Source of the DNA: Acidobacteria bacterium UBA6911
GTDB taxonomy: Bacteria; Acidobacteriota; UBA6911
Assembly (NCBI GenBank): GCA_002451015.1
Contig: DKBB01000398.1
Location: 4,964 to 11,675 of the forward strand
Direction of reading: 5' to 3'
Length of the DNA stretch: 6,712 nt
Shown here piece after piece: positions 1 through 5,799 of this stretch; the first letter of the stretch is position 1, and every line of letters begins with the position of its first letter. The position numbers and the translations under genes are program-made. The notes beneath the pieces were generated by a model. That model ran no database searches. It was not told the origin of the DNA and saw only the letters and a list, made by a program, of their open reading frames with translations.

Positions 1-845
1 GCGGAACAATAGCTTTTTCCGCCCGGGATAACCTGCCGGGAACCGACACAGTGAATCCAGGCTACCTTGTGAGGATGCTTCTTGTCGGTTGCTCTCAGGA
101 TTTCGCCTTCGTACGGCCCCGTAGCACACAAAAGCCGTTCGTAGTCAAAGCTTGTAACTACGTTCTCGAACTTGCCGTAACCATAGTCGTTACGCAGTTT
201 GGGATCGAACGGCTCAAAGCCCGGAGACAGAAGGACGGCGCCAACATTTATTTCCACCTTCTCCGCCTTCTGGTTGAAATTGATGGCGTCGGCTTTGCAG
301 ACCCCCTGGCAGATCCTGCACTTGCCTTCTTTGAGGTAAAGGCAGCTTTCGTCAATATACGTGACCAGCGGAATCGCCTGGGAAAAGTAAATGTGAATGG
401 CCTTGTTCGACGAAATGTCCTGGTTGAAGCGGTCCGGATAATGAACCGGGCAGTACTCTACACAGACGGTGCATCCCGTGCACTTGCTTTCCTCGACATA
501 CCTTGGTTTCTTGATAAGGGTCACCGTGAAATTGCCCGCCTCTCCTTCCACGGCGTTCACTTCCGTATAGGTCCTAATTTCTATGTTGGGATGTCTGCTG
601 CATTCTACGAACTTGGGAGATTCGATGCACATGGAACAGTCGTTCGTGGGGAAAGTCTTGTCGAGTTGGGCCATGTGGCCGCCGATGGTCGGTGATTTTT
701 CAACCAGGCAAACTTTGTACCCTGCCGTGGCAAGATCGAGAGCGGCCTGGATGCCGCTGATCCCTCCGCCGACAATCATCACGTCTGCGTAATTGCCTTC
801 AGCGGAACTATGCAACAACTGCCCATCTATTGTTTCTTTTTCCAC
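1..845 (-). CDS. bamE: BamE: HdrA-like FAD/iron-sulfur subunit of class II benzoyl-CoA reductase (3' end cut by window)
   Basis: Only the first 281 residues are present; the gene runs off coordinate 1. I translated it from a GTG at 845, the first start after an in-frame TAA at 858-860. An AAGGA lies 9 bases before the GTG. What is seen: a Rossmann FAD motif GGGISG at residues 26-31 with the acidic E49 at the end of strand 2; an HdrA-type CxxC (C70, C73) after the LDKTFPT signature; a ferredoxin-like domain with C122, C125, C128, C132 and C168, C176, C179, C183; and the HdrA HCVGSR motif at 265-270. Known of the family: HdrA is the bifurcating flavoprotein of heterodisulfide reductase, and BamE is its homologue in the Bam complex. 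Inferred role: passing low-potential electrons to BamD/BamBC in the cytoplasm. It lies 54 bases downstream of bamD. A generic HdrA is the alternative, but the neighbours make BamE far likelier. The exact start is less sure than the identity. Confidence 0.88.
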   Translation of the reverse strand, partial: MEKETIDGQLLHSSAEGNYADVMIVGGGISGIQAALDLATAGYKVCLVEKSPTIGGHMAQLDKTFPTNDCSMCIESPKFVECSRHPNIEIRTYTEVNAVEGEAGNFTVTLIKKPRYVEESKCTGCTVCVEYCPVHYPDRFNQDISSNKAIHIYFSQAIPLVTYIDESCLYLKEGKCRICQGVCKADAINFNQKAEKVEINVGAVLLSPGFEPFDPKLRNDYGYGKFENVVTSFDYERLLCATGPYEGEILRATDKKHPHKVAWIHCVGSRQVIPGGKSYCS

Positions 846-899
846 TTCTCTTTGTCCTTATCCGGTTTATCCGTTTGCAAATCGGTTGCGCAATGCGGG

Positions 900-2051
900 T
901 TAAATGACCTCCTGGATCAATTCCGTGATGTCCTTAACCTCCATATCTTCGCTGTCCTCCCGGTTCATCCGGCTGTCTTCGAAATTGGTAATGCAGTAAG
1001 GACAGGAGGTAACCAGCACCTCGGCCCCGATGTTGCTCACCTGTTCCAACCTTAAATCGCAGAAACGTTCCTCTTTCGGCGTCTCCATCCAGATCCTTCC
1101 GCCGCCGCCGCCGCAACAAAGACTGTCGACCCGGGCATCGGGCAGCTCGGAGAGTTGCAGTCCCGGCACTTTCTTCAGGGTGTCCCTGGGCTCGTCGTAG
1201 ATGGAATTGTGCCGGCCCAGGTAACAGGGATCGTGGTATGTCACTTTTCTTTCGTATTCCTTGCTCAGCTCCAGCCTCCCCTCTTTCACGAGCTCGTTCA
1301 GATACTGCGTGATGTGCACGACTTCGAAATTCACTTTAAATTCGGCATAATCGTTTTTAAAGGCATGGTAGCAGTGCGGCGATGAAACGAGAATTTTCTT
1401 CACGCCGTTATCGATAAAGGTTTTGATATTATCCCTGGCAAGTCGCTTGAATACCTCCTCGTTGCCCGCCTTTCGAATGCTCTCACCGCAGCACTTCTCC
1501 TGGACACCCAGTATCCCGAAATCCACTCCGGCTTTTTTGAGAATGTTGACGGTCGCTTTAGCCACCTTATTCAATCTCGGGTCGTAACTGAGATAACAAC
1601 AGGGGAAATAGAGTATTTCCATTCCCTCCTCAAACGTCTTTACGGAGAGTCCTTCCGTCCAATTAGCCCTGTCTTTTTGATCCTCGTTCAGAGGATTTCC
1701 ATCGCTGGTGAGGCTCTGGGTGACACCCCGGATCGGCTTGACGGGGGCCGGAAAAACATCGAATTCGGTCGCCAGCCTGCGGCTGGCTATCCCCACCTCC
1801 AGGATGCCTACTCCTCTGGGGCACCGCTGGGGACATCTTCCGCAGGTGGTGCATCGCCATATCTCTTCGTTTTCCACTTCCGTCAGCCCAAAGGTAGCCT
1901 GCCGGATCAGCTTGCGCATGCTGAAGTTCCGGACCCGGTTCCAGGGGCAAACCGTGTCGCACAACCCGCACTGATAGCAGTATTTAAAGGCATCTCCGCC
2001 CTGTTCCTTGATAACATCGACGATCTCTTTGAAGTCGGCTATATTCTCCAC
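900..2051 (-). CDS. bamD: BamD: HdrBC-like iron-sulfur electron-transfer subunit
   Basis: This 383-residue protein fuses an HdrC-like and an HdrB-like part. The N-terminal part has two CxxCxxCxxxC motifs (C25/C28/C31/C35 and C67/C70/C73/C77) for two [4Fe-4S] clusters. Two CCG-type domains follow. The first has C151/C152, C187/C188-G189 and C227, the last in a PHCYH context rather than CxxC. The second is complete: C276, C312/C313-G314, and C350/C353 in CPYC. In HdrB such domains hold non-cubane [4Fe-4S] clusters. No signal peptide or membrane segment is seen, so it is cytoplasmic. The start is GTG; the next Met is residue 45, beyond the first cluster motif, so the GTG must be about right. A GAAGAGG lies 13 bases upstream (2065-2071), a rather long spacing. 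The gene follows bamC after 23 bases and precedes bamE. Without context it would be called a heterodisulfide-reductase-like or glycolate-oxidase-type iron-sulfur protein. Confidence 0.92.
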   Translation of the reverse strand: MENIADFKEIVDVIKEQGGDAFKYCYQCGLCDTVCPWNRVRNFSMRKLIRQATFGLTEVENEEIWRCTTCGRCPQRCPRGVGILEVGIASRRLATEFDVFPAPVKPIRGVTQSLTSDGNPLNEDQKDRANWTEGLSVKTFEEGMEILYFPCCYLSYDPRLNKVAKATVNILKKAGVDFGILGVQEKCCGESIRKAGNEEVFKRLARDNIKTFIDNGVKKILVSSPHCYHAFKNDYAEFKVNFEVVHITQYLNELVKEGRLELSKEYERKVTYHDPCYLGRHNSIYDEPRDTLKKVPGLQLSELPDARVDSLCCGGGGGRIWMETPKEERFCDLRLEQVSNIGAEVLVTSCPYCITNFEDSRMNREDSEDMEVKDITELIQEVI

Positions 2052-2074
2052 AGTCTTTTCTAGACCTCTTCTTT

Positions 2075-2623
2075 TCAGTCTTTCTTTGATAACCGGGCAA
2101 CGGCATCCATTATATTCTGCAGGCCGTATTTATTTGCCAATGCTTCCAACCCTACTTCCACCTCTTCCTGCTGAGCTACGGCATCTTCTTCTACTTCCTC
2201 TTCCCGTTCCTCGTAGATCAGGGCATCATTCAAACACCACTGCACGCACATCGGTTCTTCTAGTTCCGGATCGCTTTCACACATATCGCATTTTACGGGC
2301 AGACCGGAATCAGGTTCCTTGAAGGCGTCCCTGGATGGACAGGAAGCCCTGCAGAAAGCACACTCTTCATATTCTTTACCGTCAATTGTGTACTGGTCCC
2401 GCCCCATGCATTCGGCAGGCGCATAATCGCCCGCATATACCGGAACGTAAATATCTCTCAGTGGATGACGGACCACCCGAACGCGGGATCTCGCCGGGTT
2501 ATTGCTGCTGTATTTCGGCTCTGCGTGAAAGGCGGAGCAGATTAATTCGCACGCCCGGCAACCATTGCACTTATCAACATCCACCTTGATTGTTTTGACT
2601 ATTTTCTTTTTTTTCTCACCCAT
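2075..2623 (-). CDS. bamC: BamC: polyferredoxin electron-transfer partner of BamB
   Basis: This 182-residue ferredoxin-type protein has twelve cysteines: C19/C22/C25/C29; C72 with C88/C91/C95; and C112/C115/C126/C130. The grouping fits three [4Fe-4S] clusters in a DMSO-reductase-beta/HycB-like fold. It starts at an ATG with a GAGG 11 bases upstream and has a basic N-terminus (KKKK, residues 4-7). After the last cluster comes a very acidic linker (about residues 138-157), then a short helical tail ending in KKD. In Geobacter metallireducens the BamBC unit is the isolated active reductase, and BamC carries electrons to the tungsten subunit. Here the gene sits 18 bases after bamB and 23 before bamD, so translation of the three is probably linked. 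The family assignment rests on cysteine spacing, length and position. A generic 4Fe-4S ferredoxin is the only alternative. Confidence 0.92.
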   Translation of the reverse strand: MGEKKKKIVKTIKVDVDKCNGCRACELICSAFHAEPKYSSNNPARSRVRVVRHPLRDIYVPVYAGDYAPAECMGRDQYTIDGKEYEECAFCRASCPSRDAFKEPDSGLPVKCDMCESDPELEEPMCVQWCLNDALIYEEREEEVEEDAVAQQEEVEVGLEALANKYGLQNIMDAVARLSKKD

Positions 2624-2641
2624 GACGGTTAAAACCTCACT

Positions 2642-4636
2642 TTATTCCTTCTCTGCTTCAGCCGCAGGAGTATCTCCGTTGCCTGCCAGGATGCCCCTCT
2701 TCAGGAAATCTTCGCTGACGTAATCCAAAGACAGCTCTTCCAAAGACTCCTTTGTGGGAATACCCTCCTCGTTCCATCCCTTGAACTTGTAATAGGTATC
2801 CAGGAGATCCTTCTCAAGTTCGGGGAATCTCTTCTTCCAGTGATTTTCGGGAGGCTTTTCATCTTCCCGGCGCATCCCCCGCCTGATATTGATGGCTCGG
2901 ACCAGGGTTCTGTATCTCTTTGCAGCCTGTGTCATTTTGTCTTCATCCATCTCGATTCCGGCGCCGGACGAGATAAACTTCGGGTAGTTATGAATGTGGT
3001 AGGGAGGCTTCAGCGGAAACGACGACAAGCCCGCACACATCCCGAGGGCATCGTCGATGTAATGCATCTTCTCCTGCCAGTCGACGATGTCGCAGCACAT
3101 TTGAACATTCGGGTAAAAGGGCATCGAGTTATCGCCTCGAAGTTCCCAGTCCAGAAAGTACTGCTTGAATTTTTCATCCGGGACCTGGATCCAGTCCTTT
3201 ACGAACTCTTCCCGCTGCTCTCTCTTCGGAAAAGGCATTTGTGGGAACTGCCCCTCGATCTGGGTAATGTTGATCTTCTCACCGGTGCAGTACATCAGGA
3301 AATAAATCGGATTCAGCATGGAGAGCTTGAGAGGAAGCTGTTCAATTTTCTTTATGTTGTTATGAGCATATTCTTCCGCTCCTTTGCCGATCTCCTTGGC
3401 CGCCCAGTATGTGCCGTTGGCCAGAACATCTCCGATCCCTTCCCGGCGAACGATTTTGTCCAGCAGGTAGTAAAATTTCCCCTCGTTGTCCGAAGGCAGT
3501 TCCGGAAGGTCTTCGTCGGTTAGAATGCCGTTTTCGTGGAGTTCCAGGGCGAAAGCCATAACCTGCGGCGTTGAAAACCCATCCACTCCGTACTCCGTGG
3601 CCCGTTGCGCAATTTTCAGTCCGAATTCCAGGTCCGAAAAAGCCGCCATGGTATAGGTAAGCTTTGAGAAGCATTTCATCATGTATGTGGGGAGTCCGGG
3701 AACGGAAATAGTCCCGCCGCATTTCATCGGACAGTTATAACAGCTGATCAGCCGCGTCCGTGTTTTTTCAAGAGTCTGCGTCCATTCATTGGCAACTTCC
3801 TCGGTCCAGAAATCCTTTCGGCGAACGCGGGAATTGCCCCACATGAAACTCTCCGTATGCCACTTTTCATCGTGGATTTTCATCTCCTGCGGCGAACCCA
3901 GCCCGGCCAGAATGGGCATCACTCCAGGGATGGGATTTTCTTCCCGCTTTTTAATATATTGCAGCACTTCATTGCACAGGCCCAGATATTCAGCGGGCCT
4001 GGCTAGATTGATATCCTTGGTGCCCCGGACGGCAATGGCCTTGACTCCCTTGTCGCCCATGACCGCCCCGATTCCTGCCCGGCTGGCACTGGACCGGCCC
4101 TGTTCAATGGAGGCGAAAAAAACCCGGTTTTCACCGGCCAGGCCGATGGCCGCCACCTGGACGTTGGGATCCTTCAGCTCCTGGCGAAGAAGCTCCGACG
4201 TTTCATTAGAGCCTTTGCCCTGCAAATGGGACGCGTCCCGGATTTCCACCTTGTCGTTGTTGATGTACAGATAGACCAGATTGGGAGACTTGCCCCTGAG
4301 AATCACCTTGTCGTACCCGGCATATTTCAATTCCGGCGCCCAGAATCCTCCCATCATCGAGAATGCCAACAGCTTGGTCTGGGGAGAAATTGTAGTCACA
4401 ATCGTGCGATTGCAGCCGGCAGCAGGCGTTCCGCATAAAAGACCGGCACTGAATATAAGCAGATTATCGGGAGAAAATGCGTCGACTTCCGGGGGAACCC
4501 TATCCCACATAATCTTGGCGTTTGTGCCCAGCCCCCCAAGGTAAAGCTCTGTATCTAAGGGATCGCTTTCCACCCTTTCGATGTTTCCGCGGGACAGATC
4601 GATTTCCAAATTAAATCCTGTCTCTCCGTACCTCAT
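2642..4636 (-). CDS. bamB: BamB: tungsten-containing catalytic subunit of class II benzoyl-CoA reductase (AOR family)
   Basis: This 664-residue protein belongs to the aldehyde:ferredoxin oxidoreductase family. It catalyses two-electron reduction of benzoyl-CoA to cyclohexa-1,5-diene-1-carbonyl-CoA without ATP, in the cytoplasm. Seen in the sequence: an AOR N-terminal domain with the GGLGTNAK and GLLCGTPAAGCNRT pterin-region motifs (residues 34-77), and cluster ligands C299/C302/C306 with C534 in a DDALGMC motif. It has E251, H255, H260 and C322. As I recall them, these are the tungsten-ligand cysteine and active-site residues of Geobacter metallireducens BamB, at the same positions. Long stretches match my memory of that protein (for example ASIEQGRSS and LPLKLSMLNPIY), which separates it from true aldehyde oxidoreductases. 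The C-terminus adds about a dozen residues rich in A and E. The ATG has a GAGGGGG 9 bases upstream (4646-4652). First gene of the bamBCDE run, preceded by a 96-base gap after the regulator. Confidence 0.95.
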   Translation of the reverse strand: MRYGETGFNLEIDLSRGNIERVESDPLDTELYLGGLGTNAKIMWDRVPPEVDAFSPDNLLIFSAGLLCGTPAAGCNRTIVTTISPQTKLLAFSMMGGFWAPELKYAGYDKVILRGKSPNLVYLYINNDKVEIRDASHLQGKGSNETSELLRQELKDPNVQVAAIGLAGENRVFFASIEQGRSSASRAGIGAVMGDKGVKAIAVRGTKDINLARPAEYLGLCNEVLQYIKKREENPIPGVMPILAGLGSPQEMKIHDEKWHTESFMWGNSRVRRKDFWTEEVANEWTQTLEKTRTRLISCYNCPMKCGGTISVPGLPTYMMKCFSKLTYTMAAFSDLEFGLKIAQRATEYGVDGFSTPQVMAFALELHENGILTDEDLPELPSDNEGKFYYLLDKIVRREGIGDVLANGTYWAAKEIGKGAEEYAHNNIKKIEQLPLKLSMLNPIYFLMYCTGEKINITQIEGQFPQMPFPKREQREEFVKDWIQVPDEKFKQYFLDWELRGDNSMPFYPNVQMCCDIVDWQEKMHYIDDALGMCAGLSSFPLKPPYHIHNYPKFISSGAGIEMDEDKMTQAAKRYRTLVRAINIRRGMRREDEKPPENHWKKRFPELEKDLLDTYYKFKGWNEEGIPTKESLEELSLDYVSEDFLKRGILAGNGDTPAAEAEKE

Positions 4637-4645
4637 TTCTTTAAA

Positions 4646-4652
4646 CCCCCTC
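4646..4652 (-). promoter_or_regulatory. Ribosome binding site of bamB
   Basis: On the minus strand GAGGGGG lies 9 bases before the bamB ATG. It is the clearest Shine-Dalgarno sequence in the window and stronger than those of the neighbouring genes. This fits the catalytic subunit being needed in high amount. Confidence 0.6.
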
Positions 4653-4670
4653 TAATTATGAAAGCCCTGC

Positions 4671-4727
4671 AAAGGCGGGCGGACACAGCCCAGTCTATAT
4701 TTTTTCGCAAACATATTGCCCGCCTTT
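4671..4727. repeat. Perfect 10-bp inverted repeat between regulator and bamB
   Basis: AAAGGCGGGC at 4671-4680 is the exact reverse complement of GCCCGCCTTT at 4718-4727, with 37 bases between. In the minus-strand RNA this would be a GC-rich 10-bp stem beginning 5 bases after the regulator stop codon and ending 34 bases before bamB. No U-tract follows, so a standard intrinsic terminator is unlikely. A second, smaller pairing (GGGC with GCCC, 7-base loop) competes for the downstream arm. It could be an mRNA-stabilising or processing stem, an attenuator-like switch, or two operator half-sites flanking a promoter. The repeat itself is certain; its role is not known. Confidence 0.7.
4706..4721 (-). 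promoter_or_regulatory. Weak sigma-54-like promoter match upstream of bamB
   Basis: The minus strand reads GGGCAATATGTTTGCG, with GG and GC separated by exactly 10 bases. It keeps the GGCA and TTGC cores of the -24/-12 consensus but misses the flanking T, CG and final A/T. Transcription would start near 4695, giving a leader of about 58 bases that contains the downstream arm of the inverted repeat. No sigma-54 enhancer-binding protein is present in the window, and no good sigma-70 promoter was found in this gap. bamB may equally be read through from the regulator. Confidence 0.25.
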
Positions 4728-4732
4728 ACCGG

Positions 4733-5380
4733 TCATATCTCCTTCTCCAAGGGCAGCATACTGAGCATGTTGAAACCCAGTGACTTGAAATAGGAAATCA
4801 GGTCTCCTTCGTACCAGTCCACCAGGGTTCTGACTTTCCTGACATTCTTTTTCCTGAAATGATCCAGCAGCGTCTTACCCAGCTTATATCCCACGCCCAT
4901 TCCCTGAAGTTCCTGATCCACACCCAGCACTTTTATCCAGCCGGTCCTCTCGCCACGTCCGAATTCCCAGATCTTGACCTCTCCGAAAATGAACCCGGCC
5001 AGTTTCCCGTCAATATCCGCCCCGAGGTTTAAAAGCGGATCCCCGTACTCCAGTTGATAGACGGCGGTCTCTTTCAGTGAAACCATTCTTTCAGCTTTCT
5101 CGGAATTATCCGCCCGTTCAATTTTTTCAGCGATACGGAGTATTTCCTCAAGATCGTCCATGCCTAACAGCCTGGTTACAACCGAGGCCGATAACACCTT
5201 CCAGAGTTTGGTGCGACCGACTTTGTGGTAGTGGACCTTTCCCTCGGCACGCAGGATCTCGAGATACTTGGCAACGGTGTGGCGCGTCAAGCCGAGCCTC
5301 TCCCCTATTTCCTCAATCTGAAGGCCGGTATTGGAGTCCTGAAGTATCTTCAATATTTGAGTCTGGATGTTTTCTTCCAT
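4733..5380 (-). CDS. HTH-GNAT fusion: putative transcriptional regulator of the bam operon
   Basis: I chose the ATG at 5380 (215 residues). The frame stays open to a TTG at 5407 (nine more residues), and neither start has a good ribosome site, so this end is uncertain. Counting from the ATG, residues 3-63 form a winged helix-turn-helix with the recognition helix in LTRHTVAKYLEIL (31-43) and a wing in HYHKVGRTKLWK. A charged helical linker follows (about 72-105). Residues 108-215 form a GNAT acetyltransferase-like domain with the CoA-pyrophosphate loop QGMGVG (159-164) and the late YFKSLGF motif. Known: GNAT domains bind acyl-CoA. Inferred: the protein regulates bamBCDE, which lies 96 bases downstream on the same strand, and its GNAT part may sense a CoA thioester or acetylate a target. 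It could also be an unrelated GNAT enzyme with a DNA-binding arm. The domains are clear; the target is inference. Confidence 0.85.
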   Translation of the reverse strand: MEENIQTQILKILQDSNTGLQIEEIGERLGLTRHTVAKYLEILRAEGKVHYHKVGRTKLWKVLSASVVTRLLGMDDLEEILRIAEKIERADNSEKAERMVSLKETAVYQLEYGDPLLNLGADIDGKLAGFIFGEVKIWEFGRGERTGWIKVLGVDQELQGMGVGYKLGKTLLDHFRKKNVRKVRTLVDWYEGDLISYFKSLGFNMLSMLPLEKEI

Positions 5381-5383
5381 AGT

Positions 5384-5398
5384 ACGATCGCCAATCGT
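5384..5398. promoter_or_regulatory. Dyad ACGAT-N5-ATCGT just before the regulator ATG
   Basis: ACGAT (5384-5388) and ATCGT (5394-5398) are perfect inverted arms around a 5-base centre. The site lies 4 bases upstream of the ATG at 5380 and includes the palindrome CGATCG (5385-5390). The size and place suit a dimeric winged-helix repressor acting on its own gene, but with 5-bp arms it may be chance. Confidence 0.3.
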
Positions 5399-5421
5399 GG
5401 TATCCAATATCGGTTACCAAT
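5391..5421. repeat. Three CCAAT motifs at exact 13-bp spacing at the regulator promoter
   Basis: On the plus strand CCAAT occurs at 5391, 5404 and 5417, each followed by 8 variable bases. The first two units also share GGT at unit positions 9-11. On the minus strand they read ATTGG and cover the predicted transcription start and leader of the regulator gene. This looks like a small iteron-type binding array, possibly for autoregulation. 13 bp is not a whole helical turn, so neighbouring sites would face different sides of the DNA. Confidence 0.45.
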
Positions 5422-5451
5422 AGCCTAGTAAACCCAGGGTAGTTTTGTCAA
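5422..5451 (-). promoter_or_regulatory. Sigma-70-type promoter for the regulator gene
   Basis: The minus strand has a perfect TTGACA -35 (5446-5451). The -10 is weaker: TAGGCT (5422-5427) at 18 bp, or TACTAG (5425-5430) at 15 bp. Transcription would start near 5415, about 35 bases before the ATG at 5380 and within the CCAAT array. This favours the ATG, since the TTG at 5407 would have almost no leader. It may also drive the whole bam run by read-through. Confidence 0.45.
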
Positions 5452-5604
5452 CATAATTCAAGCCTTACAGGTACAAAAAACAAGGTCCAAAAATGTTGAT
5501 AAATTTAAGGTTTTTTAGTGCATAATAACTGTATATAATTGATTCTAATGATTTAATTAGGATATATCCTCCATTGAGGATTCCAAGGATTTTCTTTGCG
5601 CCCC

Positions 5605-5730
5605 ATGAAGGAACACTCTGGTCTGGAAGCAGAGAATGCATTCAATTCACTAAAGAAACACTCGGCTTATTTTTATGAATCGGCTTGCATTGGTTACCAC
5701 AATGTAGTCGTCGAAGCGTTTTCTGCTTGA
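5605..5730 (+). CDS. Doubtful 41-codon ORF in the intergenic region
   Basis: A plus-strand ATG at 5605 opens 41 codons to TGA at 5728-5730. The frame extends to a TTG at 5596, which has an AAGGA 6 bases upstream (5585-5589). A possible TATAAT lies at 5534. The peptide begins MKEHSGLEAENAFNSLKKHS and has no motif or membrane segment that I recognise. It is the only plus-strand candidate not lying over a larger gene. It may be a gene remnant or chance. Confidence 0.15.
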   Translation: MKEHSGLEAENAFNSLKKHSAYFYESACIGYHNVVVEAFSA

Positions 5731-5799
5731 AAATGAACAGGAATAAAATGGATCCTTTTGGACGGGGAGTAGATCCCGGAAAGAGGTTCAAACTGCGGA

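Larger units (their letters stand above)
5408..5799. other. Intergenic region of about 390 bases between amidohydrolase and regulator
   Basis: No convincing gene. About 5441-5570 is distinctly AT-rich compared with the genes. It holds the regulator promoter; a 12-bp palindrome AGGATATATCCT (5559-5570); and an overlapping hairpin ATCCTC-CATT-GAGGAT (5566-5581), so the two structures exclude each other. There is a plus-strand TATAAT at 5534-5539 with only a T-rich -35, and a dyad TGGTTACCA (5691-5699) whose GGTTACCA core recurs at 5412-5419. A short GC hairpin at 5763-5778 lies 22 bases after the amidohydrolase stop but lacks a U-tract, so it is at best a weak terminator. The long gap suggests the amidohydrolase is a separate transcription unit. 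Confidence 0.6.

Noticed and set aside
51..695. Plus-strand open frame of 214 codons over bamE
   Set aside because: The opposite strand encodes a protein with clear HdrA motifs; the plus-strand product has no recognisable domain and is a shadow.
846..899. CGGATAA direct repeat in the bamD-bamE gap as a regulatory element
   Set aside because: Two 7-base copies in a 54-base gap are too short to stand out from chance.
2840..3523. Plus-strand open frame of 227 codons over bamB
   Set aside because: It lies wholly inside bamB, whose conserved residues are intact on the minus strand; the product has no motif.
3789..4274. Plus-strand open frame of 161 codons over bamB
   Set aside because: Shadow of bamB with Ser/Arg/Pro-rich composition and no motif.
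2642..4636. Calling the gene a generic aldehyde:ferredoxin oxidoreductase
   Set aside because: The bamC-bamD-bamE neighbours and the BamB-specific E251/H255/H260/C322 set favour benzoyl-CoA reductase.
4671..4727. Intrinsic terminator after the regulator gene
   Set aside because: The stem is good, but the loop is 37 bases and no U-run follows on either strand.
5381..5407. TTG at 5407 as the regulator start
   Set aside because: It has no ribosome site, would have almost no leader given the predicted promoter, and adds nine residues outside the HTH fold; it is not excluded.
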